Positions 25,301 through 31,632 of a DNA stretch of 64,000 nucleotides are shown in pieces. How positions within the stretch are numbered: position 1 is the first letter of the stretch; every line of letters starts with the position of its first letter. The DNA comes from JASGCP01 sp965263285 (GTDB lineage: Bacteria > Bacteroidota > Bacteroidia > Chitinophagales > Chitinophagaceae), in the NCBI GenBank assembly GCA_965263285.1, contig CBDHHD010000016.1, positions 62,001 to 126,000 on the forward strand, in the 5' to 3' direction. A program made the position numbers and the translations under genes. The notes below the pieces were generated by a model. It was not told the DNA's origin, did not search any database, and was given only the letters and a program-made list of their open reading frames with translations.

Positions 25301-27103
25301 AAATAAACGATCTGAAACATTGCTATGTAAACCACTTAAATGAGTATGCGTTAACTGATTCAATTGCTCCGTATCTTTCTGAATATTCTTTAATATATTT
25401 AATATGCTCTCATTAGAATCATGTCGCACTACCAAGGGTAGCGTGTTGATATACAAACCTACCGATTGCTCTATATCATTAATTGGTAACCCTCTGCCTG
25501 AAAGTGTTATACCAATAATATTCTCATGTCTGTTGTCATATATACTTAATGCCTTGCTCCAACACCACATGATTAGATTACTCCAAGTAAGTCCTTCTTG
25601 TTTAATAAAACTTGACAAAGCTCTGTATTCCTTATCTCTTATCTTAACCCCTTTTGATATGGGTTCTTGAATAAATTTGTAGTCTAACAGATTAATACCG
25701 TTCGCCTCTTGTTTTCTCAATCCCCTTACTTCTATCGTTCTTTCTACACCGGATAGATAATCTACCCACCATCTATCATGTGTATCCTTTTTACTTTTTA
25801 CTTGCAGATATTCTTGTGCCCTCAAATAGGCTTGCTCCTCTAATAGTTCAACTGGTGTATTTTGATTTATTAAACTATTATAAACTTCATGAATATAATT
25901 TAATAAATTAGGATTGCTCCATCCATCACTTATCGCATGATGATTACTATATAAAACCACAAACTCTTCTTTATCTACTTGTATCAAATAAACCCTTAAT
26001 AAATTACCCTTCGCTAAATCATAGTCCTCTTTCCTATCTACTATTCGAATACCCTCTATCGCTTTTTCTTTATTTCTCTTATCCTGAATATCTCTAAAAC
26101 GATAATCTAATGTTATCTTCTTATCTATAATCTGCACTATCTCTTCTTCCCAATTAAACCGAACTCTTAACCCAGGATAACGATCCAATACTTGTTGCCA
26201 TGACTGAATAAAATAATCCTCATTCACTTGGCTTTTATATTTCCATAATAACTGAACTTTATACGCATCGTCTCCTTTAGACTTACTCAAATAATGATAG
26301 ATAAATCCTGCTTGCAAACTATTGGCTACATAAATGGCTTGTATCTCATTGTCTATTTGCAATCTATTGAGCAAGTCTTTGCTTAGTATATAATTCGTAT
26401 CACTTGTAGTAAGATAAGATCTATTGACTGACTGAATATAATTAGTAATAACAATCATTTCTTGCTTAAAATATATTGAAAGATTATCTATATATTCCTT
26501 AGTCAGCCTTCCTCGTATTGAAAATCCCAAAACACCATTTGCACCCACTCCCCCATTGATATCTAACCAAAGATTGCTTTTATTTTTATTAGATACCGAC
26601 ATCCCACTTGATTCGTTTGTTAAAAACCAATCTTGTTGCTCTTCTTTCTTAAATACACCCAAGTAGTTAAAGCTAATCTTTGGCAAATGCTTATACCCTC
26701 TTATAAATCCATAGCCAATACCTTTATTGGGGATTCTTCGCAACTCCTCCTTTACTTCAATAATTGACTCTTGTACATCATCATGTATAGGTAGATGAAT
26801 AGGCACAATACTCGTAAACCAGCCCATTGTCTTAGAAATATCTATATCATCTTGTAACGACTCTCTCCCATGACCTTCTAATAAAATAGATATTTCCTGC
26901 TCATTAAATAACTTTCCTAAGGCTCTTGCTAAGGCAGTTAACAACAAATCATTTACCTCTGTATGAAATACTTGATTCGCAGATAATAGTAGATAACTAG
27001 TTATATTACTATCTATTGTAATAGTTGTAAAATAGCTCTCTTCTTGTATAGTAATCTTTGATGATAATTTTGCAATATTTTCTTGGACTTTATTCTCTAT
27101 CAC
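13334..27103 (-). CDS. NRPS-B, C-terminal part: three full modules and thioesterase
   Basis: This 4589-codon frame opens inside an epimerization domain; the first codon is GTG and is not a believable natural start. Order: second half of E (GHGRE, NYLGVF); C (HHAISDG); A4 with DPEHIGEITK (about 710-1200); T; E; C; A5 with DVSYIAYIYK (about 2230-2715); T; E; C; A6 with the same code (about 3740-4230); T with FFRLGGNS near 4300; thioesterase (about 4345-4589) with the GWSLGG nucleophile elbow and a late SHQDI as likely catalytic His. Every internal module carries an E domain except the last, so residues 4 and 5 should be D and residue 6 L. The last carrier domain differs from the rest and resembles those that feed a thioesterase. 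The modules are close to identical, which suggests recent duplication. Confidence 0.9.
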   Translation of the reverse strand: MIENKVQENIAKLSSKITIQEESYFTTITIDSNITSYLLLSANQVFHTEVNDLLLTALARALGKLFNEQEISILLEGHGRESLQDDIDISKTMGWFTSIVPIHLPIHDDVQESIIEVKEELRRIPNKGIGYGFIRGYKHLPKISFNYLGVFKKEEQQDWFLTNESSGMSVSNKNKSNLWLDINGGVGANGVLGFSIRGRLTKEYIDNLSIYFKQEMIVITNYIQSVNRSYLTTSDTNYILSKDLLNRLQIDNEIQAIYVANSLQAGFIYHYLSKSKGDDAYKVQLLWKYKSQVNEDYFIQSWQQVLDRYPGLRVRFNWEEEIVQIIDKKITLDYRFRDIQDKRNKEKAIEGIRIVDRKEDYDLAKGNLLRVYLIQVDKEEFVVLYSNHHAISDGWSNPNLLNYIHEVYNSLINQNTPVELLEEQAYLRAQEYLQVKSKKDTHDRWWVDYLSGVERTIEVRGLRKQEANGINLLDYKFIQEPISKGVKIRDKEYRALSSFIKQEGLTWSNLIMWCWSKALSIYDNRHENIIGITLSGRGLPINDIEQSVGLYINTLPLVVRHDSNESILNILKNIQKDTEQLNQLTHTHLSGLHSNVSDRLFATMVVYENYPIPTNKDNQEVNTLVPIFLSSVEKTDYSLTVLAYEKDGALSVEVKYAGELFEEKQIERLLKLMSLLLQQIPIGYNKLEQELILIDNEEYNYLVYDYNKTERDYPKDKTIHQLFEEQVARTPNNIAVVFEEKQLTYQELNNKANQLAYYLHNNYQTKADDIICLLLERSEWMIVAILGVFKSGAAYCPISPEYPEERILFILQDTQSKCLITNCKLKIENIHFLIVNLMDEQFLKELYSLTINHLRLTISSHSLAYIIYTSGTTGNPKGVMIEHGGVINLIYALDKSHFWQDEERMLNFFSYIFDPSVEQFFIPLLKGFTLFMISEELIQDVDGLISFINKNEITHFHTTPSYFNSLPIVTLPTLNRLILGGERVTNEIRNKVYKTIFDNILFLNEYGPTETTITSLVSSLNNTIDLNIGSPISNTCIYILNKEGLLLPQGFIGELYIGGDGVARGYLNRPELTAERFIQNPFQTEEDKKKDRNSKLYKTGDIVRMLPDGNIEYIGRNDFQAKIRGYRIELGEIENRIQGFQTRIEGFQDFRMIEQAVVLVNKKAENKYLVGYFVAREQVDVEELRIYLSKQLPDYMVPIGLVQIDRIPLTVNGKLDRKALLAIEYNLTDSKEYKAPKNELEQQLLSIWEKLLGNNSIGVQDDFFRVGGDSIKSIQLSSRVRSELGKELSVKDVFEHRTIERMVSHVLSNHQIKVYLSEQGKLSGELSLLPIQQYFFELKLTNEHHYNQSFLIESPELEIEKLKMAIEKIVEQHDAFRLSYRKDTDGNIIQYYDSEKEAIPLDVLDISEWNVQEGTVVFEEKLKRQYTSWQDSFNIYEGKTYQMAYIWGYKNKTARIFIAAHHLIIDAVSWRILLEDIEIVYKGKKLLAKRTSYRQWVNIGKDYVAHYPNELSYWEGVEKKVQENIAKLSSKITIQEEDYITTIAIDSDIINYLLLSANQVFHTEVNDLLLTALARALGKLFNEQEISILLEGHGRESLQDDIDISKTMGWFTSIVPIHLPIYDNVQESIIEVKEELRRIPNKGIGYGFIRGYKHLPKISFNYLGVFKKEEQQDWFLTNESSGMSVSNKNKSNLWLDINGGVGANGVLGFSIRGRLTKEYIDNLSIYFKQEMIVITNYIQSVNRSYLTTSDTNYILSKDLLNRLQIDNEIQAIYVANSLQAGFIYHYLSKSEGDDAYKVQLLWKYKSQVNEDYFIQSWQQALDRYPGLRVRFNWEETIVQIIDKKATLDYRFRDIQDKRNKEKAIETIRIEDRKEDYDLAKGNLLRVYLIQVDKEEFVVLYSNHHAISDGWSNPNLLNYIHEVYNSLINQNTPVELLEDQAYLRAQEYLQLQSKKYIYSKWWVDYLSGVERTIEVRGLRKQEANGINLLDYKFIQEPISKGVKIRDKEYRALSSFIKQEGLTWSNLIMWCWSKALSVYDNRNDNIIGITLSGRSLPINDIEQSVGLYINTLPLVVRHDSNESILNILKNIQKDTEQLNQLTHTHLSSLHSNASDRLFATMVVYENYPRPTNKDNQDAHALLPIFLSSVEKTDYPLTVLAYEKDSVLSVEIKYAGELFEEKQIERLLKLMSLLLQQIPICYNKLEQELILIDNEEYNYLVYDYNKTEKEYPKDKTIHQLFEEQVARTPNNIAVVFEDKKLTYQELNSKANQLANYLYHNYNTKADDIICLLLERSEWMIIAILGVLKSGVAYCPISPEYPEERVLFILQDTQPKCLITNCKLKIENVRVTIVNVTDEQFLKELYSLTINHLPLTISSHSLAYIIYTSGTTGNPKGVMVEHKNVVNLLYATAYILYPINQTYLRASAFTSYQFDVSVSEFLSPLVQGGELHIFNELAIRNISFLSQYIIEKSINYLYIPPVLLSQLPQHIYPELKHIIYAGEPCNRNIANDCSKNYFLFNYYGPTEATIYALGKQINIDEVEQIGKPIYNIKIYLLNTKLQVVPIGSIGELYIGGDGVARGYLNRPELTAERFIKNPFQTEEDKKKNRNSRLYKTGDIVRMLPDGNIEYIGRNDFQVKIRGYRIELGEIETRIQGFQTRIEGFQDFRMIEQAVVLVNKKADNKYLVGYFVSKEQVDVEELRSYLSKQLPDYMVPTGLLQIEQMPLTVNGKLDRKALLAIEYNLADSKEYKAPTNELEQQLLSIWEKLLGNNSIGVQDDFFRVGGDSIKSIQLSSRVRSELGKELSVKDVFEHRTIERMVSHVLSNHQIKVYLSEQGKLSGELNLLPIQQYFFELKLTNEHHYNQSFLIESPELEIEKLKMAIEKIVEQHDAFRLSYRKDTDGNIIQYYDSKKEAIPLDVLDISEWNVQEGTVVFEEKLKKQYTSWQDGFNIYEGKTYQMAYIWGYKNKTARIFIAAHHLIIDAVSWRILLEDIETVYTGKKLLAKRTSYRQWANLGKDYVAHYPNELSYWEGVEKKVQENIAKLSSKITIQEESYFTTITIDNNITNYLLLSANQVFHTEVNDLLLTALARALGKLFNEQEISILLEGHGRESLQDDIDISKTMGWFTSIVPIHLPIHDDVQESIIEVKEELRRIPNKGIGYGFIRGYKHLPKISFNYLGVFKKEEQQDWFLTNESSGMSVSNKNKSNLWLDINGGVFKNGILEFSIRGRLTKEYIDNLSIYFKQEMIVITNYIQSVNRSYLTPSDTNYIVSKDLLNRLQIDNEIQAIYVANSLQAGFIYHYLSKSEGDDAYKVQLLWKYKSQVNEDYFIQSWQQALDRYPGLRVRFNWEEEIVQIIDKKITLDYRFRDIQDKRNKEKAIEGIRIVDRKEDYDLAKGNLLRVYLIQVDKEEFVVLYSNHHAISDGWSNPNLLNYIHEVYNSLINQNTPVELLEDQAYLRVQEYLQVKSKNNTHDRWWVDYLSGVERTIEVRGLRKQDANGINLLDYKFIQEPISKGVKIRDKEYRALSSFIKQEGLTWSNLIMWCWSKALSVYDNRNDNIIGITLSGRNLPINDIEQSVGLYINTLPLVVRHDSNESILNILKNIQKDTEQLNQLTYTNLSSLNSNTSDRLFATMVVYENYPIPTNKDNQEVNTLVPIFLSSVEKTDYPLTVLSYEKDSVLSVEIKYAGELFEEKQIERLLKLMSLLLQQIPICYNKLEQELILIDNEEYNYLVYDYNKTEKEYPKDKTIHQLFEEQVARTPNNIAVVFDDKQLTYHELNSKANQLANYLYHNYNTKADDIICLLLERSEWMIIAILGVLKSGSAYCPISPEYPEERILFILQDTQPKCLITNCKLKIENVQFPIVNVTDEQFLKKLYSLTINHLPLTISSRSLAYIIYTSGTTGNPKGVMVEHKNVVNLLYATAYILYPINQTYLRASAFTSYQFDVSVSEFLSPLVQGGELHIFNELAIRNISFLSQYIIEKSINYLYIPPVLLSQLPQYIYPELKHIIYAGEPCNRNIANDCSKNYLLFNYYGPTEATIYALGKQINIDEVEQIGKPIYNIKIYLLNTKLQVVPIGSIGELYIGGDGVARGYLNRPELTAERFIKNPFQTEEGKKKDRNSKLYKTGDVVRMLPDGNIEYIGRNDFQVKIRGYRIELGEIEIMIQGFQTRIEGLKDEQVIEQAVVLVNEKGDNKYLVGYFVAKEQVDVEELRSYLSKQLPDYMVPTGLLQIEKMPLTINGKLDRKILLDMNANFVEDNIEAPTNNLELRMLQIFATLLLLEPNTISVNNSFFRLGGNSILSIRLASILNREFGTFLSVVDIFKYPTIRELALQANYKKTSFDLVLMLNNSIVKQAIYMIHPGGAGAEVYYNMAYRLQESYICYGIGNYNLFSDNKMSEISLLAKYYLHEIKNNTTIEPCILLGWSLGGKIALEMAYHLEQQGIKDIIVYLLDTTVMDETLTNILNKKDLSFRKQALNELLDNLNVGEDYKQRILANRSIEEKLNNDALTGKLIYSRCVLFKAMLSDKDEIADFFQYKLSLPYNNVDKYVPIENIQVIEMQVSHQDIIKKEDEIVDVIKQRTLLKDANKEL

Positions 27104-30100
27104 CTTCCCAATAGGTCAACTCATTGGGATATTTTATTATGTACTCTTTCCCCAAATTTACCCATTGTCGATAGCTGGTTCGTTTAGCTAATAGCTTCTT
27201 GCCTGTATACACTGTTTCTATATCTTCCAACAAAATACGCCAACTCACTGCATCAATAATAAGATGATGTGCAGCAATAAATATTCTCGCTGTCTTATTT
27301 TTATATCCCCATGAATATAAGCTATTTGATAAGTCTTACTCTTCGTAGATGTTAAAACTATCTTGCCAACTCGTGTATTGCCTTTTTAATTTCTCTTCAA
27401 ATACAACTAATGCCCTCTTGCTCATTCCATTCGCGAATATCAAGTATTTCTAATGGTACTAGCTTCTTTCTCACTATCATAATATTGAATAATATTTTCA
27501 TCTGTATCTTTTCTATAGGTAAGTCTAAATGCATCATGGTGTTCAACAACTTTTTCTATCGCCATCTTCAATTTTTCTATTTCTAATTCTGGGGTCTCTA
27601 TTAAAAAAGATTGATTATAATGATGCTCATTAGTCAGTTTTAATTCAAAAAAATATTGTTGTATCGGCAATAATTTCAACTCGCCTGATAGTTTGCCTTG
27701 TTCAGATAGATACACTTTAATTTGATGGTTACTCAATACATGCGCTACTATTCTTTCGATGGTTCTATGTTCAAAAACATCCTTCACACTCAATTCCTTT
27801 CCTAATTCACTTCTCACCCTACTACTCAACTGAATAGACTTAATGCTATCTCCTCCTACCCTAAAAAAATCATCTTGTACACCAATACTGTTATTGCCTA
27901 ATAATTTCTCCCAAATAGATAGTAGCTGTTGTTCTAATTCATTTTTAGGGGCTTTATATTCTTTGCTATCAGTAAGATTATATTCCATCGTTAACAACGC
28001 TTTTCTATCCAACTTGCCATTCACCGTTAAAGGCATCTGCTCTATTTGCAACAGCCCTGTAGGCACCATATAGTCAGGCAATTGCTTAGACAAATAGCTT
28101 CTCAATTCTTCTACATCTACTTGTTCCTTAGCCACAAAATAACCCACTAAGTATTTATTTTCTGCTTTCTTATTAACCAACACGACAGCTTGTTCAATAA
28201 CTTGTTCATCCTTTAATCCTTCAATCCTAGTCTGAAATCCTTGAATCATAATCTCTATCTCCCTAATTCAATTCTATATCCTCTTATCTTCACTTGAAAA
28301 TCATTCCTGCCTATATATTCAATATTGCCATCGAGTAACATTCGCACTAAATCTCCTGTCTTGTAGAGTTTGCTATTTCTATCTTTCTTTTTATCTTCTT
28401 CTGTTTGAAAAGGATTCTTAATAAATCTTTCCGCAGTTAATTCAGGTCTATTCAAATAACCTCTTGCTACACCATCGCCTCCAATATACAACTCCCCTAT
28501 ACTTCCTATTGGCACAACTTGAAGTTTTGTATTTAATAAATATATCTTTATATTGTATATTGGTTTCCCAATTTGTTCTACTTCATCTATATTAATTTGT
28601 TTACCCAAAGCATATATGGTTGCCTCTGTAGGTCCATAATAATTAAACAGCAAATAATTTTTCGAACAATCATTAGCTATGTTTCTATTGCATGGCTCTC
28701 CTGCATAGATAATATGTTTTAATTCTGGATAGATATGTTGCGGGAGTTGTGATAACAACACAGGAGGGATATATAGATAATTAATAGATTTTTCTATAAT
28801 ATATTGAGATAAAAATGAAATGTTTCGTATGGCTAATTCATTAAAAATATGTAATTCGCCTCCTTGTACTAAAGGGCTTAAGAATTCACTAACAGAAACA
28901 TCAAATTGATAAGAGGTAAACGCACTTGCCCTTAGATATGTTTGATTAATTGGATATAAAATATACGCAGTAGCATATAAAAGATTAACAACATTTTTAT
29001 GTTCAACCATTACTCCCTTAGGATTCCCCGTTGTTCCTGAAGTATAAATAATATACGCTAAAGAACGAGAGCTAATGGTTAATGGTAAATGGTTAATGGT
29101 TAATGAATATAATTTTTTTAGAAATTGTTCATCTGTTACATTAACAATTGTAAACTGAACATTTTCAATTTTCAATTTGCAATTTATAATTAAACACTTA
29201 GGCTGTGTATCTTGCAAAATGAATAAAATTCTCTCTTCGGGATACTCAGGAGAGATAGGGCAATAAGTAGCTCCGCTCTTAAACACTCCTAAGATGGCAA
29301 TAATCATCCATTCACTTCGCTCCAATAACAAACAAATAATATCGTCTGCTTTAGTTTGATAATTATTGTGCAAATAATGTGCTAACTGATTAGCTTTTTT
29401 ATTTAACTCTTGGTAGGTTAGTTGCTTCTCCTCAAAAACCACCGCTATATTATTCGGCGTTCTTGCTACTTGCTCTTCAAATAACTGATGTATGATTTTA
29501 TCTTTAGGATACTCTTTTTCAGTTTTGTTATAATCGTATACAAGATAGTTGTATTCTTCATTATCTATTAGTATAAGTTCTTGTTCTAATTTATTGTAAC
29601 AAATAGGGATTTGTTGCAATAGCAAAGACATTAATTTTAATAGCCTTTCTATTTGCTTCTCCTCAAACAACTCGCCCGCATATTTGATTTCTACACTAAG
29701 CACACCATCTTTCTCATAAGACAATACAGTTAATGGATAATCTGTCTTTTCTACTGATGATAAAAATATAGGCATTAATGCATGTGCATCTTGATTATCT
29801 TTGTTTGTAGGTCTGGGATAATTCTCATACACTACCATCGTAGCAAATAAACGATCTGAAGCATTGCTATGTAAACTACTTAAATGAGTATGTGTTAACT
29901 GATTCAATTGCTCCGTATCTTTCTGAATATTTTTTAATATATTTAATATGCTCTCATTAGAACTATGTCGCACTACCAAGGGTAGTGTGTTGATATACAA
30001 GCCTACCGATTGCTCTATATCATTAATTGGTAACCCTCTGCCTGAAAGCGTTATGCCAATAATATTGTCATTTCTGTTGTCATATACACTTAATGCCTTG

Positions 30101-31560
30101 CTCCAACACCACATGATTAAATTACTCCAGGTAAATCCTTCTTGTTTAATGAAACTTGACAAAGCTCTGTATTCCTTATCTCTTATCTTAACTCCTTTTG
30201 ATATGGGTTCTTGAATAAATTTGTAGTCTAACAGATTAATACCGTTCGCCTCTTGTTTTCTCAATCCCCTTACATCTATCGTTCTTTCTAGACCAGACAA
30301 ATAATCTACCCACCATTTATCATGTGTATCCTTTTTACTTTTTACTTGCAGATATTCTTGTGCCCTCAAATAGACTTGCTCCTCTAATAGTTCAACTGGT
30401 GTATTTTGATTTATTAAACTATTATAAACTTCATGAATATAATTTAATAAATTAGGATTGCTCCACCCATCACTTATCGCATGATGATTACTATATAAAA
30501 CCACAAACTCTTCTTTATCTACTTGTATCAAATAAACCCTTAATAAATTACCCTTCGCTAAATCATAGTCCTCTTTCCTATCTTCTATTCTAATACCCTC
30601 TATCGCTTTTTCTTTATTTCTCTTATGCTGAATATCTCTAAATCGATAATCTAATGTTACCTTCTTATCTATAATCTGCACTATCTCTTCTTCCCAATTA
30701 AACCGAACTCTTAGTCCAGGATAATGATCCAATGCTTGTTGCCATGACTGAATAAAATAATCCTCATTCACTTGGCTTTTATATTTCCATAATAACTGAA
30801 CCTTATACGCATCGTCTCCTTCAGACTTACTCAAATAATGATAGATAAATCCTGCTTGTAAACTATTGGCTACATAAATGGCTTGTATCTCATTGTCTAT
30901 TTGCAATCTATTGAGTAAATCTTTGCTTACTATAGAATGCGTATCACTTGGAGTAAGGTAAGATCTATTGAATGATTGAATATAATTAGCAATAGCAATC
31001 ATTTCTTGCTTAAAATATATTGAAAGATTATCTATATATTCCTTAGTCAGCCTTCCTCGTATTGAAAATTCTAAAATACCATTTTTAAACACTCCCCCAT
31101 TGATATCTAACCAAAGATTGCTTTTATTTTTATTAGATACCGACATCCCACTTGATTCATTTGTTAAAAACCAATCTTGTTGCTCTTCTTTCTTAAATAC
31201 ACCCAAGTAGTTGAAGCTAATCTTTGGCAAATGCTTATACCCTCTTATAAATCCATAGCCAATGCCTTTATTGGGGATTCTTCGCAACTCCTCCTTTACT
31301 TCAATAATTGACTCTTGCACATTATCATATATAGGTAGATGGATAGGCACAATACTCGTAAACCAGCCCATTGTCTTAGAAATATCTATATCGTCTTGTA
31401 ACGACTCTCTCCCATGACCTTCTAATATAATAGATACCTCCTGCTCATCAAATAGCTTTCCTAAGGCTCTTGCTAAGGCAGTTAATAACAAATCATTTAC
31501 CTCTGTATGAAATACTTGATTCGCAGATAATAACAAATAACTAGTTATATCTCTATCTAT
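15930..31560 (-). repeat. Tandem near-identical NRPS modules, period about 4.54 kb
   Basis: Landmarks in the condensation domains recur at 16320, 20859, 25404 and 29948, spaced 4539, 4545 and 4544 bp. Over E-C-A-T blocks the DNA is almost identical for long stretches, apart from the A4 specificity core, which has been replaced. Part of NRPS-A (about 920-5400) belongs to the same family. Such repeats favour unequal crossover, gene conversion and assembly collapse. Confidence 0.9.
27440..28249 (-). CDS. NRPS-B fragment: end of A3, carrier domain, start of epimerization domain
   Basis: The frame holds the last part of the third adenylation domain (MVPTGLLQIEQMPLTVNGK region), a carrier domain with FFRVGGDSIKSIQ, and the start of an epimerization domain up to QYYDSEKEAS. 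It then shifts at about 27460, where one extra base is present relative to the sister copies. The ATG at 28249 is internal to the NRPS and not a real start. It is in the same frame as the N-terminal part of the gene and as the C-terminal part after 27103. Confidence 0.85.
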   Translation of the reverse strand: MIQGFQTRIEGLKDEQVIEQAVVLVNKKAENKYLVGYFVAKEQVDVEELRSYLSKQLPDYMVPTGLLQIEQMPLTVNGKLDRKALLTMEYNLTDSKEYKAPKNELEQQLLSIWEKLLGNNSIGVQDDFFRVGGDSIKSIQLSSRVRSELGKELSVKDVFEHRTIERIVAHVLSNHQIKVYLSEQGKLSGELKLLPIQQYFFELKLTNEHHYNQSFLIETPELEIEKLKMAIEKVVEHHDAFRLTYRKDTDENIIQYYDSEKEASTIRNT

Positions 31561-31632
31561 TGTAATAGTTGATCGTGTTTTTAGTAAAATAGATCTCTTC
31601 TTGTATAGTAATCTTTGATGATAATTTTGCAA
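28255..31632 (-). CDS. NRPS-B fragment: epimerization half, condensation and A3 domains
   Basis: This 1125-codon frame covers the second half of the first E domain (GHGRESLQDD, FNYLGVFKK), a C domain that should take a D-donor (HHAISDG), and adenylation domain A3 up to GYRIELG, where a one-base loss relative to sister copies (near 28260) breaks the frame. The A3 pocket residues read DVSYIAYIYK, identical to A5, A6 and the third domain of NRPS-A. The first codons before TITIDRD are out-of-frame read-through, so the nominal start is not real. The next frame resumes at 28249. Confidence 0.87.
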   Translation of the reverse strand: MQNYHQRLLYKKRSILLKTRSTITIDRDITSYLLLSANQVFHTEVNDLLLTALARALGKLFDEQEVSIILEGHGRESLQDDIDISKTMGWFTSIVPIHLPIYDNVQESIIEVKEELRRIPNKGIGYGFIRGYKHLPKISFNYLGVFKKEEQQDWFLTNESSGMSVSNKNKSNLWLDINGGVFKNGILEFSIRGRLTKEYIDNLSIYFKQEMIAIANYIQSFNRSYLTPSDTHSIVSKDLLNRLQIDNEIQAIYVANSLQAGFIYHYLSKSEGDDAYKVQLLWKYKSQVNEDYFIQSWQQALDHYPGLRVRFNWEEEIVQIIDKKVTLDYRFRDIQHKRNKEKAIEGIRIEDRKEDYDLAKGNLLRVYLIQVDKEEFVVLYSNHHAISDGWSNPNLLNYIHEVYNSLINQNTPVELLEEQVYLRAQEYLQVKSKKDTHDKWWVDYLSGLERTIDVRGLRKQEANGINLLDYKFIQEPISKGVKIRDKEYRALSSFIKQEGFTWSNLIMWCWSKALSVYDNRNDNIIGITLSGRGLPINDIEQSVGLYINTLPLVVRHSSNESILNILKNIQKDTEQLNQLTHTHLSSLHSNASDRLFATMVVYENYPRPTNKDNQDAHALMPIFLSSVEKTDYPLTVLSYEKDGVLSVEIKYAGELFEEKQIERLLKLMSLLLQQIPICYNKLEQELILIDNEEYNYLVYDYNKTEKEYPKDKIIHQLFEEQVARTPNNIAVVFEEKQLTYQELNKKANQLAHYLHNNYQTKADDIICLLLERSEWMIIAILGVFKSGATYCPISPEYPEERILFILQDTQPKCLIINCKLKIENVQFTIVNVTDEQFLKKLYSLTINHLPLTISSRSLAYIIYTSGTTGNPKGVMVEHKNVVNLLYATAYILYPINQTYLRASAFTSYQFDVSVSEFLSPLVQGGELHIFNELAIRNISFLSQYIIEKSINYLYIPPVLLSQLPQHIYPELKHIIYAGEPCNRNIANDCSKNYLLFNYYGPTEATIYALGKQINIDEVEQIGKPIYNIKIYLLNTKLQVVPIGSIGELYIGGDGVARGYLNRPELTAERFIKNPFQTEEDKKKDRNSKLYKTGDLVRMLLDGNIEYIGRNDFQVKIRGYRIELGR

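Noticed and set aside
2810..30214. Plus-strand frames of 60-100 codons recurring across the NRPS genes
   Set aside because: They are antisense shadows of conserved condensation and adenylation codons and repeat only because the modules repeat.
15930..31560. CRISPR array from the regular repeats
   Set aside because: The period is about 4.5 kb and the units are coding NRPS modules; the short heptamer arrays have no spacers.
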